Of a stretch of DNA of 53,976 nucleotides, positions 27,067-35,894 are shown piece after piece. The DNA is taken from positions 1 to 53,976 of the forward strand of contig CAILVI010000482.1 of the NCBI GenBank assembly GCA_903837595.1. The letters run 5' to 3'. The DNA comes from an uncultured Thiodictyon sp. GTDB lineage: Bacteria; Pseudomonadota; Gammaproteobacteria; Chromatiales; Chromatiaceae. The translations under genes were made by a program, and so were the position numbers. The notes under the pieces were generated by a model, which saw only the letters and a list, made by a program, of their open reading frames with translations, had not been told where the DNA came from and searched no databases. The first letter of the stretch is position 1, and the number at the start of each line of letters is the position of its first letter.

Positions 27067-28026
27067 TCAAGCGCTGGCGGGGCCGACGGCGCGGGTCATT
27101 AATATGGGTAACTCAAGGATATCACTACCGAAGGCCGCGCGGAAACGCGCTGCCGTCAGGTCCTCGTCGCCCAGCGCGAGCCGGGTGATGCGGGTGCGCC
27201 GCGCGTCTGCACAGTCGACATAACAGGCCGCCCCCTCCCAGTAGAGACGCGCGCCCGCGCCGCGCGCGGACTCGCCCTGGAAATGACTGCCCAGCAGGGC
27301 GAGCCGCCGCCCACCCACCTCGGTGAAGGCCCCCGGATAAGGGGGGGCTACGGCACGGATCAGGTTATGGACGTCCCACGCCGAGCGCGTCCAATCGACG
27401 CGCCCGTCCTCGGGCCGCCGGCCACCGTAATAGCTCCCCGCGGCCAGGTCCAACGGCGACTCCTCATGGGTGCCGGCCAACATCCGCGGCACGGTGCGCA
27501 GCAACAGGGTCTCGGCCGCGCAGACGATCCGGCCGAAGACCCGGTCGGCCCTGTCGTTGGTGAGGATTGGGACGGCCTGCTGGTCCACCAAGGCGCCGGC
27601 ATCCGGCTCCTCGACCATCCGGTGCAGGCTGGCACCGGTCTGCCGCTCCCCGTGCAGCACGGCCCAATTGACCGGCGCCCGCCCGCGATAGTGGGGCAGC
27701 AGGGAGCCATGGAGGTTGAAGGCGCCGCGCGTAGGCAACGCCAGCAATTCAGCGCCGAGCAGGCGGCGGTAATAGAAGGAGAAGAGCCAGTCCGGCGCGG
27801 CAGCGCGGACCGCAGCGACGACCGCCGGCGCATTGGGCCGGGTCGGCGTGATGCAGGGGATGCCGGCCCAGGCGCACAGTTCGCGCACACTCGCGAACCA
27901 GCGCTGCTCGGCGGGATCATCCTCGTGGGTCACCACCAATGGGACCGTAAGGCCCAACTCCAGCAAGACCGCCAGGCTGCGCACGCCCACCTCATGGTAG
28001 GCGAAGACCACCGCACGCTGACTCAC
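27067..28026 (-). CDS. ArnA formyltransferase half: UDP-L-Ara4N formyltransferase
   Basis: A 319-residue folate-dependent formyltransferase equivalent to the N-terminal half of ArnA, which formylates UDP-L-Ara4N. FNLHGSLLPHYRG contains the catalytic Asn and His, and EEPDAGALV the catalytic Asp. The C-terminal 100 residues match the FMT-type OB domain. The GTG start overlaps the arnC stop (GTGA). Separation from the decarboxylase domain is a known alternative to the fused E. coli form. It could not be methionyl-tRNA formyltransferase, given the operon. Confidence 0.9.
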   Translation of the reverse strand: MSQRAVVFAYHEVGVRSLAVLLELGLTVPLVVTHEDDPAEQRWFASVRELCAWAGIPCITPTRPNAPAVVAAVRAAAPDWLFSFYYRRLLGAELLALPTRGAFNLHGSLLPHYRGRAPVNWAVLHGERQTGASLHRMVEEPDAGALVDQQAVPILTNDRADRVFGRIVCAAETLLLRTVPRMLAGTHEESPLDLAAGSYYGGRRPEDGRVDWTRSAWDVHNLIRAVAPPYPGAFTEVGGRRLALLGSHFQGESARGAGARLYWEGAACYVDCADARRTRITRLALGDEDLTAARFRAAFGSDILELPILMTRAVGPASA

Positions 28027-29000
28027 GCGTCGACCCCGGTCGAATCAAACCGGGGCCGCAACTGCGTGCGGATCAGATACAGTGGGCGGCCGTTGGATTG
28101 GGCATAGATGCGCCCAACATACTCACCCAACAGGCCGATACCGAACAGAATGGCCCCGCAGAGAAAGAACAGGATACCGAATAAGGTGAAAACGCCCTCG
28201 GCCTCCGGTCCGACGACCAGGCGCCGCAGCGCAAGATAGAGGACGAACACGAAGGAGGCCGCCGAGATAGCAAAGCCCGCCAGCGAGAACAGCTGCAGCG
28301 GGGCCAGCGAGAAGCCGGTAATCAGGTCGAAATTCAGATTGATCAGGCGATACAGCGGGTATTTCGACAGACCCGCCGCGCGTTCCTCGTGGGCGACGAC
28401 GATCTCAGTGGGATTGGCGGAATAGAGATAGGCCAGGGCCGGCACGAAGGTGCCGACCTCCTGCGAATCCAGGACCGCATCCACGATCTCGCGGTCATAG
28501 GCCCGCAGCATGCACCCCTGGTCGGTCATATGCACCCCGGTGATGCGCTCACGTAGCCGGTTCATCGCCCCGGAGGCCGCCTTGCGCCAGGCGGGGTCCT
28601 GACGATCCTGCCGGATACTGCCCACATAGTCGTGCCCCAGGTCCATGGCCGCGAGCAGCTTGGGGATCTCCTCGGGCGGATTCTGCAGGTCCGCATCCAG
28701 GGTCAGGACCCGCCGCCCGAGCGACTCGGCGAATCCGGCCAGGATGGCACGGTGTTGGCCCACGTTACGGCGCAGCAGCAACACGCGTGTGACATCGGGG
28801 CGCAACGCGTATTGTTGGCGCAGCAACTGCGCCGATCGGTCATGGCTGCCGTCGTCCACCAACACGAGCTCGTAGCACAGGCCCAGTGCATCAAGGACCG
28901 GGTAGAGTCGCTCGAAGAGCGGGCCCAGCACCGCCTCCTCGTTATACACGGGGACGACGACTGACAGGTCCACCGCCGCTGTGGTCGCCACCTTGACCAT
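28023..29000 (-). CDS. arnC: Undecaprenyl-phosphate L-Ara4FN transferase ArnC
   Basis: A 325-residue GT2 enzyme that transfers L-Ara4FN from UDP to undecaprenyl phosphate. SVVVPVYNEEAVL begins the catalytic domain; VLTLDADLQNPPEEIP holds the DXD-like metal site; MTDQGCMLRAYDR is the ArnC/DPM signature. Two C-terminal transmembrane helices (around residues 230-255 and 270-295) anchor it. The stop overlaps the formyltransferase GTG, and the start is three bases after the arnB stop. Confidence 0.95.
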   Translation of the reverse strand: MVKVATTAAVDLSVVVPVYNEEAVLGPLFERLYPVLDALGLCYELVLVDDGSHDRSAQLLRQQYALRPDVTRVLLLRRNVGQHRAILAGFAESLGRRVLTLDADLQNPPEEIPKLLAAMDLGHDYVGSIRQDRQDPAWRKAASGAMNRLRERITGVHMTDQGCMLRAYDREIVDAVLDSQEVGTFVPALAYLYSANPTEIVVAHEERAAGLSKYPLYRLINLNFDLITGFSLAPLQLFSLAGFAISAASFVFVLYLALRRLVVGPEAEGVFTLFGILFFLCGAILFGIGLLGEYVGRIYAQSNGRPLYLIRTQLRPRFDSTGVDA

Positions 29001-29003
29001 GGT

Positions 29004-30119
29004 TTATTCCGATAAAAGGTTAGACATGGCCTCGCAGACCCGCTCCACGTCAGCCAATTCCATCGCGGGAAACAGGGGGAGCGTCAGGGTCTGGGCGCCG
29101 ATCCGCTCGGCGTTCGGGAAATCACCCGGGCCGTAGCCGAGCCGACGATAGAGGCCGAAGGTGTGGATCGCCGGGTAATGGATGCCGGCGAGGATGCCGC
29201 GCGCGGCGAGTGCGCTCAGGAAGGCCGGACGCGTCGTGCCAAGCGCCGCGAAGTCTACACAAACACAGTACATGTGCCAACTGTGTCCCGGCAGGTCCTG
29301 CGGCACCAGAGCCGCGCCGTGGCGCGGCAGACAGTGCGCGTAGTGCAGGGCCAAGGCACGGCGGCGCGCGATGAAGTCATCCAGGCGCGGCAACTGCACC
29401 AGACCGATGGCGGCGCTCACATCCGACAGGTTCATCTTGCCGCCCCACTCCGGGACCTCAATGTTGCCCTCGGCGTCTTTCTCGATCCCATGGAAGCGGA
29501 TACGCGCGAGCCGCCGCGCCATCCCGGGATCGGCGATCGCCAGGGCGCCACCCTCAATGGTCGTGATGTTCTTGTTCGGGTGGAAGCTGAAGCACACTGG
29601 GTTACCCGTCGCGCCCACCGGCCGGTCCAGGTAGCGGGTGCCCAGCGCCTGGGCGGCATCCTCGATCACCAGCACGGAGCGCTCCCGGGCCAGGGCGTAG
29701 AGCGGCTCCAGGTCGACCGGCAGACCCGCAAAGTGGACCGGCATGATCGCCCGGGTGTGCCCGGTGATCGCCCGCGCCACGGACGCGGCCGTGAGATTGC
29801 GCGAGTGCAGATCGACATCGACGAAACGCGGACGGGCACCCACCCGCAGCACCACGTTCGCGGTCGCCGCAAAACTCATGGCCGGGACGATGACCTCATC
29901 CCCCGGACCGATATCGTGCGCCAGGAGCGCCGCCTCCAGCGCGCTGGTGCCGGAGTTGAAGGCCAGCACCCGCACGCCGCCGCCGATGTAATCCGCCAGC
30001 GCCTGCTCGAAGGCCGCGACCTTGGGTCCAGTCGTAATCCAGCCGGAGGCCAGAACCTCGGCCACGGCCCGTTGCTCGGCCTCGCCGATCGTCGGGCGGG
30101 TAAACGGCAACGTCTGCAT
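29004..30119 (-). CDS. arnB: UDP-L-Ara4O aminotransferase ArnB
   Basis: A 371-residue PLP-dependent DegT/DnrJ/EryC1 aminotransferase that makes UDP-L-Ara4N with glutamate as donor. The PLP Lys is in SFHPNKNITTIEGG near residue 183; VIEDAAQALG has the Asp that contacts the pyridine nitrogen; FNSGTSALEAALL binds phosphate. Length matches ArnB (about 380). It follows the SMR-type gene by four bases and precedes arnC by three, as in standard arn operons (B then C). Confidence 0.94.
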   Translation of the reverse strand: MQTLPFTRPTIGEAEQRAVAEVLASGWITTGPKVAAFEQALADYIGGGVRVLAFNSGTSALEAALLAHDIGPGDEVIVPAMSFAATANVVLRVGARPRFVDVDLHSRNLTAASVARAITGHTRAIMPVHFAGLPVDLEPLYALARERSVLVIEDAAQALGTRYLDRPVGATGNPVCFSFHPNKNITTIEGGALAIADPGMARRLARIRFHGIEKDAEGNIEVPEWGGKMNLSDVSAAIGLVQLPRLDDFIARRRALALHYAHCLPRHGAALVPQDLPGHSWHMYCVCVDFAALGTTRPAFLSALAARGILAGIHYPAIHTFGLYRRLGYGPGDFPNAERIGAQTLTLPLFPAMELADVERVCEAMSNLLSE

Positions 30120-30123
30120 TGCT

Positions 30124-30495
30124 TCAAGACCTCGCCAGTACGAGCACGCCGATCACGATAATCCCGATCCCGCCCACCTTGGTCAAACTCATTGATTCAC
30201 CCAGCCAGGCCCAGGCCGCCACGGCATTGACGACATAGCCGATGGACAGCATCGGATAGGCGATGCTGACCTCGACCCGGGACAGCGCGAGGATCCAGAC
30301 GCCGACGCTGACCACATAGCAGCCCAAGCCGACCCAGAGCCAGGGCTCACCCGCCAGACGCAGGGCCGCCACGCCGGCATCGGATAGACTGAGATCGATG
30401 GCACCCGCCCCCTTGACGCTCGCCTTGAGTGCCAGCTGGGCGATGGCATTCAAGAGCACTCCGGTCAAGACGAGGGCAAAAGCCACCAGGTTCAT
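30124..30495 (-). CDS. SMR-type flippase subunit, ArnE/ArnF-like
   Basis: A 123-residue four-helix membrane protein of the small multidrug resistance superfamily. LNAIAQLALKASVKG in helix 1 and AYPMLSIGYVVNAVAAW in helix 3 match ArnE/ArnF and EmrE relatives; the usual EmrE Glu14 is replaced by Gln/Ala. ArnE and ArnF form the flippase for undecaprenyl-phosphate-L-Ara4N; here only one such gene exists, so a homodimer is possible, or a partner lies elsewhere. The start ATG at 30495 overlaps the gmd-like stop (ATGA); the frame extends upstream but without hydrophobic content. It sits at the head of the arn genes rather than the end. Confidence 0.8.
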   Translation of the reverse strand: MNLVAFALVLTGVLLNAIAQLALKASVKGAGAIDLSLSDAGVAALRLAGEPWLWVGLGCYVVSVGVWILALSRVEVSIAYPMLSIGYVVNAVAAWAWLGESMSLTKVGGIGIIVIGVLVLARS

Positions 30496-31448
30496 AAGGC
30501 CTCTGTCATCAAACGAACGACATCGCTCATACGCTGTGCCGCGCTCCACCCCAAGACCTGGCGCGCGCGCAGGGGCGAGGCACCGCTGTAAGGGATGTCG
30601 GTGGGACGAAACAGGTCAGGGGATTCGTCCACATGCTCACGCCACTCCAAACCATGAATCGCAAAGGCCGTGGCAACGAACTCTTCCAAGCGATGGGAAC
30701 TGCCGGTCGCAATCACGAAATCTTCCGGCGTATCCAACTGCACCATGCGCCACATTGCGTCCACATATTCCGGCGCCCAACCCCAATCACGGGAGATATC
30801 CAGGCGGCCCAGCAACAGGCGCTCCTGACTGCCGGCGGCGATCCGGCCGGCGCTCTGGATGATTTTTTGGGTCACAAAGCGCTTAGGGCGCAGGGGTGAC
30901 TCATGGTTGAACAGGATACCAGTACTGGCGTGTAACCCATAGGATTCACGATAGTTGGCGACCAGCCAATGCGCCGACGCCTTGGCGACCCCATAGGGGC
31001 TGCAGGGGCGAAATGGCGTATGCTCATCGGCCGGCTCCCCGCCGGTGTCGCCGAAGCACTCGCCGGAGCCCGCGTTATAGAAGCGGACCGGTTTGCGGCG
31101 CAGGCGGATGGTCTCCAGTACATTCAGCACGCCAGTCACGATGCTTTCAAGTGTTTCGGCCGGCTGCTCAAACGACAGGCTGACCGAACTCTGCCCGGCC
31201 AGGTAGTAGATTTCCGACGGGTCGCTACGGTCGAGCGCGGTCAGCACGCTCCTGAAGTCGTTCGGGGCCATGGAAATCAGCCGCACGGAATCGGTGATGC
31301 CGAGCGTATTGAGATTGGCCGCGCGGGTGCTTTGCGCGTCGCGGGAGGTACCCCAGACCTCGTAGCCCTTCTCCAGCAGCAAGCGCGCCAGCCAGGCGCC
31401 ATCCTGGCCGGTCACTCCACAGATCAACGCCCGCGGTCCGCTCGTCAT
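30492..31448 (-). CDS. GDP-mannose 4,6-dehydratase-like SDR
   Basis: A 318-residue extended SDR that matches the GDP-mannose 4,6-dehydratase (Gmd) family: ICGVTGQDGAWLARLLL at the N-terminus, YNAGSGECFG with the catalytic Ser/Glu pair, YGVAK as the Tyr-Lys pair, and NHESPLRPKRFVTQKI, which is a Gmd hallmark. Gmd makes GDP-4-keto-6-deoxymannose, a precursor of rhamnose, fucose or perosamine. It is the first gene of the arn operon, overlapping the SMR gene. No partner reductase or transaminase for the 6-deoxyhexose pathway is adjacent. ATG 31448 was chosen over the longer frame to 31505 because the Rossmann motif then starts about eight residues in. Confidence 0.85.
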   Translation of the reverse strand: MTSGPRALICGVTGQDGAWLARLLLEKGYEVWGTSRDAQSTRAANLNTLGITDSVRLISMAPNDFRSVLTALDRSDPSEIYYLAGQSSVSLSFEQPAETLESIVTGVLNVLETIRLRRKPVRFYNAGSGECFGDTGGEPADEHTPFRPCSPYGVAKASAHWLVANYRESYGLHASTGILFNHESPLRPKRFVTQKIIQSAGRIAAGSQERLLLGRLDISRDWGWAPEYVDAMWRMVQLDTPEDFVIATGSSHRLEEFVATAFAIHGLEWREHVDESPDLFRPTDIPYSGASPLRARQVLGWSAAQRMSDVVRLMTEAL

Positions 31449-31991
31449 GGTTTTTGATGGCTCCAGTCTATCCACGCGAATCTGCACGCTACGCAGGCGC
31501 CGCAACTACGCTAAAGGTCTATTGTAGAAAAAATGTCACCTCGGGTCGTAGGGTGCGCGCTCGCGCGCCCTGACGCGGCAACCGCGCCGGCCAACACGAG
31601 GTTAACGGGCCGTGAGCGCGAGCCGATCATAGCCGCGACGCGGGTGATCGGCAAGCCGTGCGGCGGCGCCGGTCGGGGCGAGCGCACCGAAAGAGTTGCC
31701 CAGCGCACAGCCTGTCGCCCCACCCGACCGGCGTCCCAGGCTATTCCAAGTCAAGCACCGGTCGGGCGCGGGGGTTATCATCACGGACCATGGCGGCACG
31801 CCCGGCCGCACCCACGCTGCTGCGCACTGCACGCGGGCGCCCACGTCGACATCGGCGCTCGCTACGGCCCGCCGCGAGCGCCCCCGAAGGACTGGAGCGG
31901 TCGCCGAGCCGGAACGCAACCAACGCTGAAACATCGGCAGTGCGCCGCCTACGCAGTCGCAAGATCCATCAAATCACGAGGAGTTCCAACT
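31449..31991. other. Divergent intergenic region, promoters likely, no gene
   Basis: About 540 bases separate the arn/gmd operon from the DUF2892 gene. An AT-rich patch at 31510-31540 includes TACAAT on the minus strand (31526-31521), a good -10 match for the arn operon, but no clear -35 pairs with it. GGGTGCGCGC facing GCGCGCCC around 31551-31570 is a GC-rich inverted repeat. Several open frames cross the gap but none resembles a family or has a good start. Confidence 0.4.
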
Positions 31992-32192
31992 ATGAGCCTG
32001 AAGAAAAACGTCGGCCAGACCGACCGCACCATCCGCTTGGCCGCGGCCGGTATATTGGTACTGGCCGGGGTTTTATTGCACCTGTGGTTCCTGTCAGTCA
32101 TCGGTCTCATCCTGCTGATCACCGGCACCACCGGCTTTTGCCCGGCCTATGTCCCCTTCAGAATCAACACCAATAAGGACGGCGAGGACTGA
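31992..32192 (+). CDS. DUF2892 small inner membrane protein (YgaP-like)
   Basis: A 66-residue membrane protein. KKNVGQTDRTIRLAAAGIL is the typical DUF2892 start, followed by two transmembrane helices (about 16-35 and 36-55) and the C-x-x-Y motif GFCPAYVPF. The same fold is the membrane part of YgaP-type rhodanese proteins. GAGGAG lies about nine bases before the ATG. It may be linked to sulfur or thiol handling by family, which is only a hint. It is monocistronic and converges with murI. Confidence 0.9.
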   Translation: MSLKKNVGQTDRTIRLAAAGILVLAGVLLHLWFLSVIGLILLITGTTGFCPAYVPFRINTNKDGED

Positions 32193-32253
32193 CCCGACGG
32201 GCCTGGCGAGCCCGCGGCGTGCGGGGAGGCAGGGGCGGCCGGCCGTGCGCGGG

Positions 32254-33090
32254 TCACGTGCAACCCCGCGGCAAACGCCCCTCAGCCGGATCATCCGGCA
32301 GCGGCGCCAATGTCACCGGCGCCTCCCACAACCGCGAGACCAAACCCCAACCGGCCGCCGGGTGCGCACTGGTCCAGAAGCGTTCCGTGCCGCAGCGCCC
32401 CGCGGGCGCCAATAGCCCGCTGGTCTCCAGGCGTCGCCTGACCTGGCGGGCGACCGCCACCCCTGAGTCCAGCACCGCCACGCCGGGGCCCGCCAATTCA
32501 CCGATCAGCGACCTGAGATAGGGATAATGGGTACAGCCAAGGACGATGCTGTCGGCGCCGCGCTCCAGCACCGGTCGCAGGTAGTGCGCGAGCAGCGCGC
32601 GGGTGTAGTCGCCGTCCAGGTCCCCCGCCTCGATCCGCTCCACCAACCCGGGACAGGGCTGTAGCAGGATCTGGGTCCTGGCCTCGGCACTCACCCGCGC
32701 CAGGAGAACGCTGAAGCTGTGGCTGGCCAGGGTCGCACGGGTGGCCAACACACCGATCACCCCGCTGCGGCTGAGTTCGACCGCCGGCTTGACGGCCGGT
32801 TCCATGGCGATGATGGGCACCGGATAGCGGCTGCGCAGAAGCCGGGCGGCCGCGCCGGTGGCGGTATTGCAGGCCACCACCACGGCCTTGGCACCCTGCC
32901 CGATCAGGAACTCGGTGAGCACCACGGCCCGCGCCTCGATCAACGCCGGCGACTTGTCACCATAGGGGGCGTGACCGGAATCGGCCACATAGAGCAGATC
33001 CTCGGCGGGCAGTTCGCGGCGGATCTCCTTGAGGACGGTCAGACCGCCAACGCCGGAGTCGAAGACACCGATCGGATGTTTGGGGGTCAT
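32254..33090 (-). CDS. murI: Glutamate racemase MurI
   Basis: A 278-residue glutamate racemase that supplies D-glutamate for peptidoglycan. Asp11 and Ser12 are in FDSGVGGL. The two catalytic cysteines are Cys74 (VACNTA) and Cys186 (LGCTHYPYL). Length fits the family. It follows xthA by only a few bases, with AGCGGG before the ATG, so it is probably the last gene of the lpx transcript. Beyond it the convergent DUF2892 gene ends 61 bases away. Confidence 0.96.
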   Translation of the reverse strand: MTPKHPIGVFDSGVGGLTVLKEIRRELPAEDLLYVADSGHAPYGDKSPALIEARAVVLTEFLIGQGAKAVVVACNTATGAAARLLRSRYPVPIIAMEPAVKPAVELSRSGVIGVLATRATLASHSFSVLLARVSAEARTQILLQPCPGLVERIEAGDLDGDYTRALLAHYLRPVLERGADSIVLGCTHYPYLRSLIGELAGPGVAVLDSGVAVARQVRRRLETSGLLAPAGRCGTERFWTSAHPAAGWGLVSRLWEAPVTLAPLPDDPAEGRLPRGCT

Positions 33091-33096
33091 CCCGCT

Positions 33097-33915
33097 TCAG
33101 AAATCAAAGCTAGCCCACACCGGGCAGTGGTCCGATGGCCGCTCCATGGCACGCACTGCGTAGTCGATGCCGGCATCGCGCAGGTGCTCCTTGAGCGGGG
33201 CACTGATCAGGATCAGGTCGATGCGCAGCCCCCGCCGGGGCTCCCGGTCGAAGCCCTTGGAGCGGTAATCGAACCAACTGAAACGGTCATCGGCCGCCGG
33301 ATGCAGCACCCGGTAGGCGTCATACAGGCCCCAGTCGGCAATGACCTTCAGCCATTCCCGCTCCTCCGGCAGGAAACTGCACTTGCCGTCCCGCAACCAG
33401 CGTTTGGCGTTATCCGCCCCGATACCGATATCCAGATCCAGGGGCGCCACGTTCATATCACCCATCAGCACGAGCTTTTGGTCGGGCCTGAAGTGCTCCC
33501 GCAGATAGGCCGCCAGGTCCTGATAGAAGCGCGCCTTAGCCGGAAACTTCACGAGATGATCGCGGCCCTCACCCTGGGGGAAATAACCATTGATGACAGT
33601 CAGCTCATCATTCCCAGGCAGGGCATAGCGCGCGGTGATCACGCGCCGTTGGGCATCCGGTGGATCGGCGGGAAACCCCTTTTCGACTGCCAGCGCATGC
33701 GCCTTGCTGAGGAGCGCGACCCCATAGTGCCCCTTCTGGCCATGGAACTGCGCGCAATAACCGACCTCTTGCACCGCCTCCAACGGGAATTCCTCATCGA
33801 CCACCTTGCTCTCCTGGAGACCCAGGATGTCGGGGTCGAGCCCCGCCTTGAGGGCCGCCAACTGGTGGGGCCGGGCGCGAATGCCATTGATGTTGAATGA
33901 ACAGATCGTGAGCAC
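33097..33915 (-). CDS. xthA: Exodeoxyribonuclease III / AP endonuclease
   Basis: A 272-residue ExoIII family enzyme that cuts AP sites and degrades 3' ends of duplex [13 protein letters not shown] starts the fold, Glu35 (LQESK) binds metal, [12 protein letters not shown] has the Asp/Asn pair and SDHCPVW the catalytic His. I choose the GTG at 33915, which has GGAGAGG seven bases upstream; the longer frame (from 33951) adds 12 unrelated residues. It lies 36 bases after the lpxB stop. In enterobacteria this spot holds rnhB and dnaE, so its place here is unusual. Confidence 0.95.
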   Translation of the reverse strand: MLTICSFNINGIRARPHQLAALKAGLDPDILGLQESKVVDEEFPLEAVQEVGYCAQFHGQKGHYGVALLSKAHALAVEKGFPADPPDAQRRVITARYALPGNDELTVINGYFPQGEGRDHLVKFPAKARFYQDLAAYLREHFRPDQKLVLMGDMNVAPLDLDIGIGADNAKRWLRDGKCSFLPEEREWLKVIADWGLYDAYRVLHPAADDRFSWFDYRSKGFDREPRRGLRIDLILISAPLKEHLRDAGIDYAVRAMERPSDHCPVWASFDF

Positions 33916-33951
33916 CTCAGCACCTCTCCTGCGGCAATTGCCGAACAACAA

Positions 33952-35124
33952 CTAGGCCGCTGCGGTAGGCGCGCGCCCAATCAATTCGAGCACCGCCAGC
34001 GCCGCCTCGCGGGCGGCGTTGTGCCGCATCCCGGCATGGATGCGGGCATATTCAGCGGTAATCTCAGCCACCCGCGTTTGATCGTCGAGAAGCGCCAGGA
34101 CGGCCGGTGCCAGCAGGTCAGCTCGGCACCGATCCTGGAGAAATTCGGGTGCCAGTTCGCGGCCCGCGAGCAAGTTGGCCATGGCCGCGTATTGGACCTT
34201 CACCAGACGCAACTGCGTCGCCACCTGGTAGGTCAGGGGATGAACGCGGTAGCCGACCACCATCGGACGCTTGAGCAGGAGGGTCTCCAGGGTCGCGGTA
34301 CCCGAGGCGGTCAGCACACAATCAGCCGCGGCGATGACCTCACGGCCCCGCCCGGCAACCAGGGTCACCGGCAGGTCCGGGGCCAGGCGCTGCAACTGCG
34401 CGGCGAAATAGGCGTGCAGCCGCGGGTTGACCAGCGGCACGACGAAGCGCAGATCGGGACGGGCCTGCAGACAGCGCACTGCGGTCTCAATGAAGGGCAC
34501 GGCCAGGCGCTCCATCTCGCCACGGCGACTTCCGGGCAGCAAGGCAACGAGGGTCCCGTGCTCGGGGAGATGCAGAGCCGCACGGGCGGCCGCGCGGTCG
34601 ACCTCCAGCGGGATCTGATCGGCCAGCGGATGACCGACATACCGAGCCGGCACGCGGTGGCGGCGCAAGAAGTCCTCCTCGAACGGAAAGACGCACAGCA
34701 TCAGGTCCACCGCGCGTACGATCCCCTTGACCCGACCCGGGCGCCAGGCCCAGACGGTGGGACTCACCAGATGGACAGTGCGGATGCCAGCCGCACGCAG
34801 TCGCCGCTCCAGACCCAGATTGAAGTCCGGCGCGTCGACGCCGATAAAGACATCTGGCCGTTCCTTAAGGAAATAGCGCGTGAGCTCCCGGCGCAATCCG
34901 AGCAACTCCGGCAGATGACCGAGCACCTCGACGAGCCCCATCACGGACAGGCGCTCCAGGGGAAACAGGGTCTGGCAACCGGCGGCCAGCATACAGGGCC
35001 CAGCCACCCCGACGCAGCTCAAGCCCGGCACCAGCCGCCGGAGTTCCGCCACGACGGCACCACCCAGCAGATCGCCGGAGGCCTCGTTGGCGACGATACC
35101 GACCCGCAGCTCGCCCGACTGCAT
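33952..35124 (-). CDS. lpxB: Lipid-A-disaccharide synthase
   Basis: A 390-residue GT19 enzyme that joins UDP-2,3-diacylglucosamine and lipid X to form the lipid A disaccharide, at the inner face of the inner membrane. VGIVANEASGDLLGG starts the protein and FIGVDAPDFNLGLERRLR, VSPTVWAWRPGR and LLPGSRRGEM are LpxB signatures. The ATG overlaps the lpxA stop (TGATG). Length matches E. coli LpxB (382). Confidence 0.97.
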   Translation of the reverse strand: MQSGELRVGIVANEASGDLLGGAVVAELRRLVPGLSCVGVAGPCMLAAGCQTLFPLERLSVMGLVEVLGHLPELLGLRRELTRYFLKERPDVFIGVDAPDFNLGLERRLRAAGIRTVHLVSPTVWAWRPGRVKGIVRAVDLMLCVFPFEEDFLRRHRVPARYVGHPLADQIPLEVDRAAARAALHLPEHGTLVALLPGSRRGEMERLAVPFIETAVRCLQARPDLRFVVPLVNPRLHAYFAAQLQRLAPDLPVTLVAGRGREVIAAADCVLTASGTATLETLLLKRPMVVGYRVHPLTYQVATQLRLVKVQYAAMANLLAGRELAPEFLQDRCRADLLAPAVLALLDDQTRVAEITAEYARIHAGMRHNAAREAALAVLELIGRAPTAAA

Positions 35125-35894
35125 CAGCGCACGATGCTGCGGGTGCGCTCGGCCACGAAGTCCGCCAGGGCAGCGACCTCCGGGGCCTCAGCGACCAGGC
35201 CGCGGATGCGCTCCAGGGCCTCGTCCAACTTGAGTCCACCCAGGTAGAGCGCACGGTAGGCCCGCTTGATGCCGGTGATGGCCGCCGGGGTGAAACCGCG
35301 GCGGCGCAGTCCCTCGCTGTTGATCCCGTGGGGAGCGGCAGGCTGACCACCGACAGTCACATAGGGCGGCAGGTCCTTGCTCACGGCCGAGCCCATGGCA
35401 CAAAAACTATGGGCGCCGATCCGGCAAAACTGGTGCACGATGGTGAAGCCGCCGAGGATCGCCCAGTCCTGGATCTCAACATGCCCCCCCAGCGAGGCGG
35501 CATTGGCCATGATGACATGATCGCCGATGCGACAATCATGGGCGACATGGGTATAGGCCATGAACAGATTGTCATTGCCGATCCGCGTGACCCCCTGATC
35601 CTGGATGGTCCCGCGGTGCACGGTGGCGCATTCGCGAATCTGGTTGCGATCACCGATCTCCAGGCGGGTTTCTTCCCCGCGGTACTTCATATCCTGGGGG
35701 TCCTCGCCCACCGAGGCGAACTGGAAGATGCGGTTGTCCCGCCCGATCCGGGTGGGACCGCGGATCACGGCATGCGGTCCGATGCGCGTACCGCCGCCGA
35801 TCTCGACCCCAGCACCAATCACCGCGAAGGGGCCGACCTCCACCCCCACATCGAGTTGGGCGCCTGGGTCGATGACGGCGGAGGCGTGAATCAA
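35124..35894 (-). CDS. lpxA: UDP-GlcNAc O-acyltransferase LpxA
   Basis: A 256-residue left-handed beta-helix acyltransferase that performs the first step of lipid A synthesis. Hexapeptide repeats are clear from residue 2 ([20 protein letters not shown] region), the catalytic His is in [10 protein letters not shown], and the C-terminal helical domain contains [18 protein letters not shown]. The start must be the TTG at 35894 that overlaps the fabZ stop as TTGA: the resulting LIHASAV is the family N-terminus and length is normal. The longer upstream frame lies inside fabZ and has no match. Confidence 0.95.
   Translation of the reverse strand: MIHASAVIDPGAQLDVGVEVGPFAVIGAGVEIGGGTRIGPHAVIRGPTRIGRDNRIFQFASVGEDPQDMKYRGEETRLEIGDRNQIRECATVHRGTIQDQGVTRIGNDNLFMAYTHVAHDCRIGDHVIMANAASLGGHVEIQDWAILGGFTIVHQFCRIGAHSFCAMGSAVSKDLPPYVTVGGQPAAPHGINSEGLRRRGFTPAAITGIKRAYRALYLGGLKLDEALERIRGLVAEAPEVAALADFVAERTRSIVR

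Noticed and set aside
31533-32192. Longer version of the DUF2892 frame starting at 31533
   Set aside because: Extra 153 residues are Arg/Pro/Ala-rich without similarity; the ATG at 31992 has a good GAGGAG site and the family N-terminus.
32719-33900. Open frame of 393 codons antisense to murI and xthA
   Set aside because: Shadow of two recognised genes; it spans their junction without any domain.
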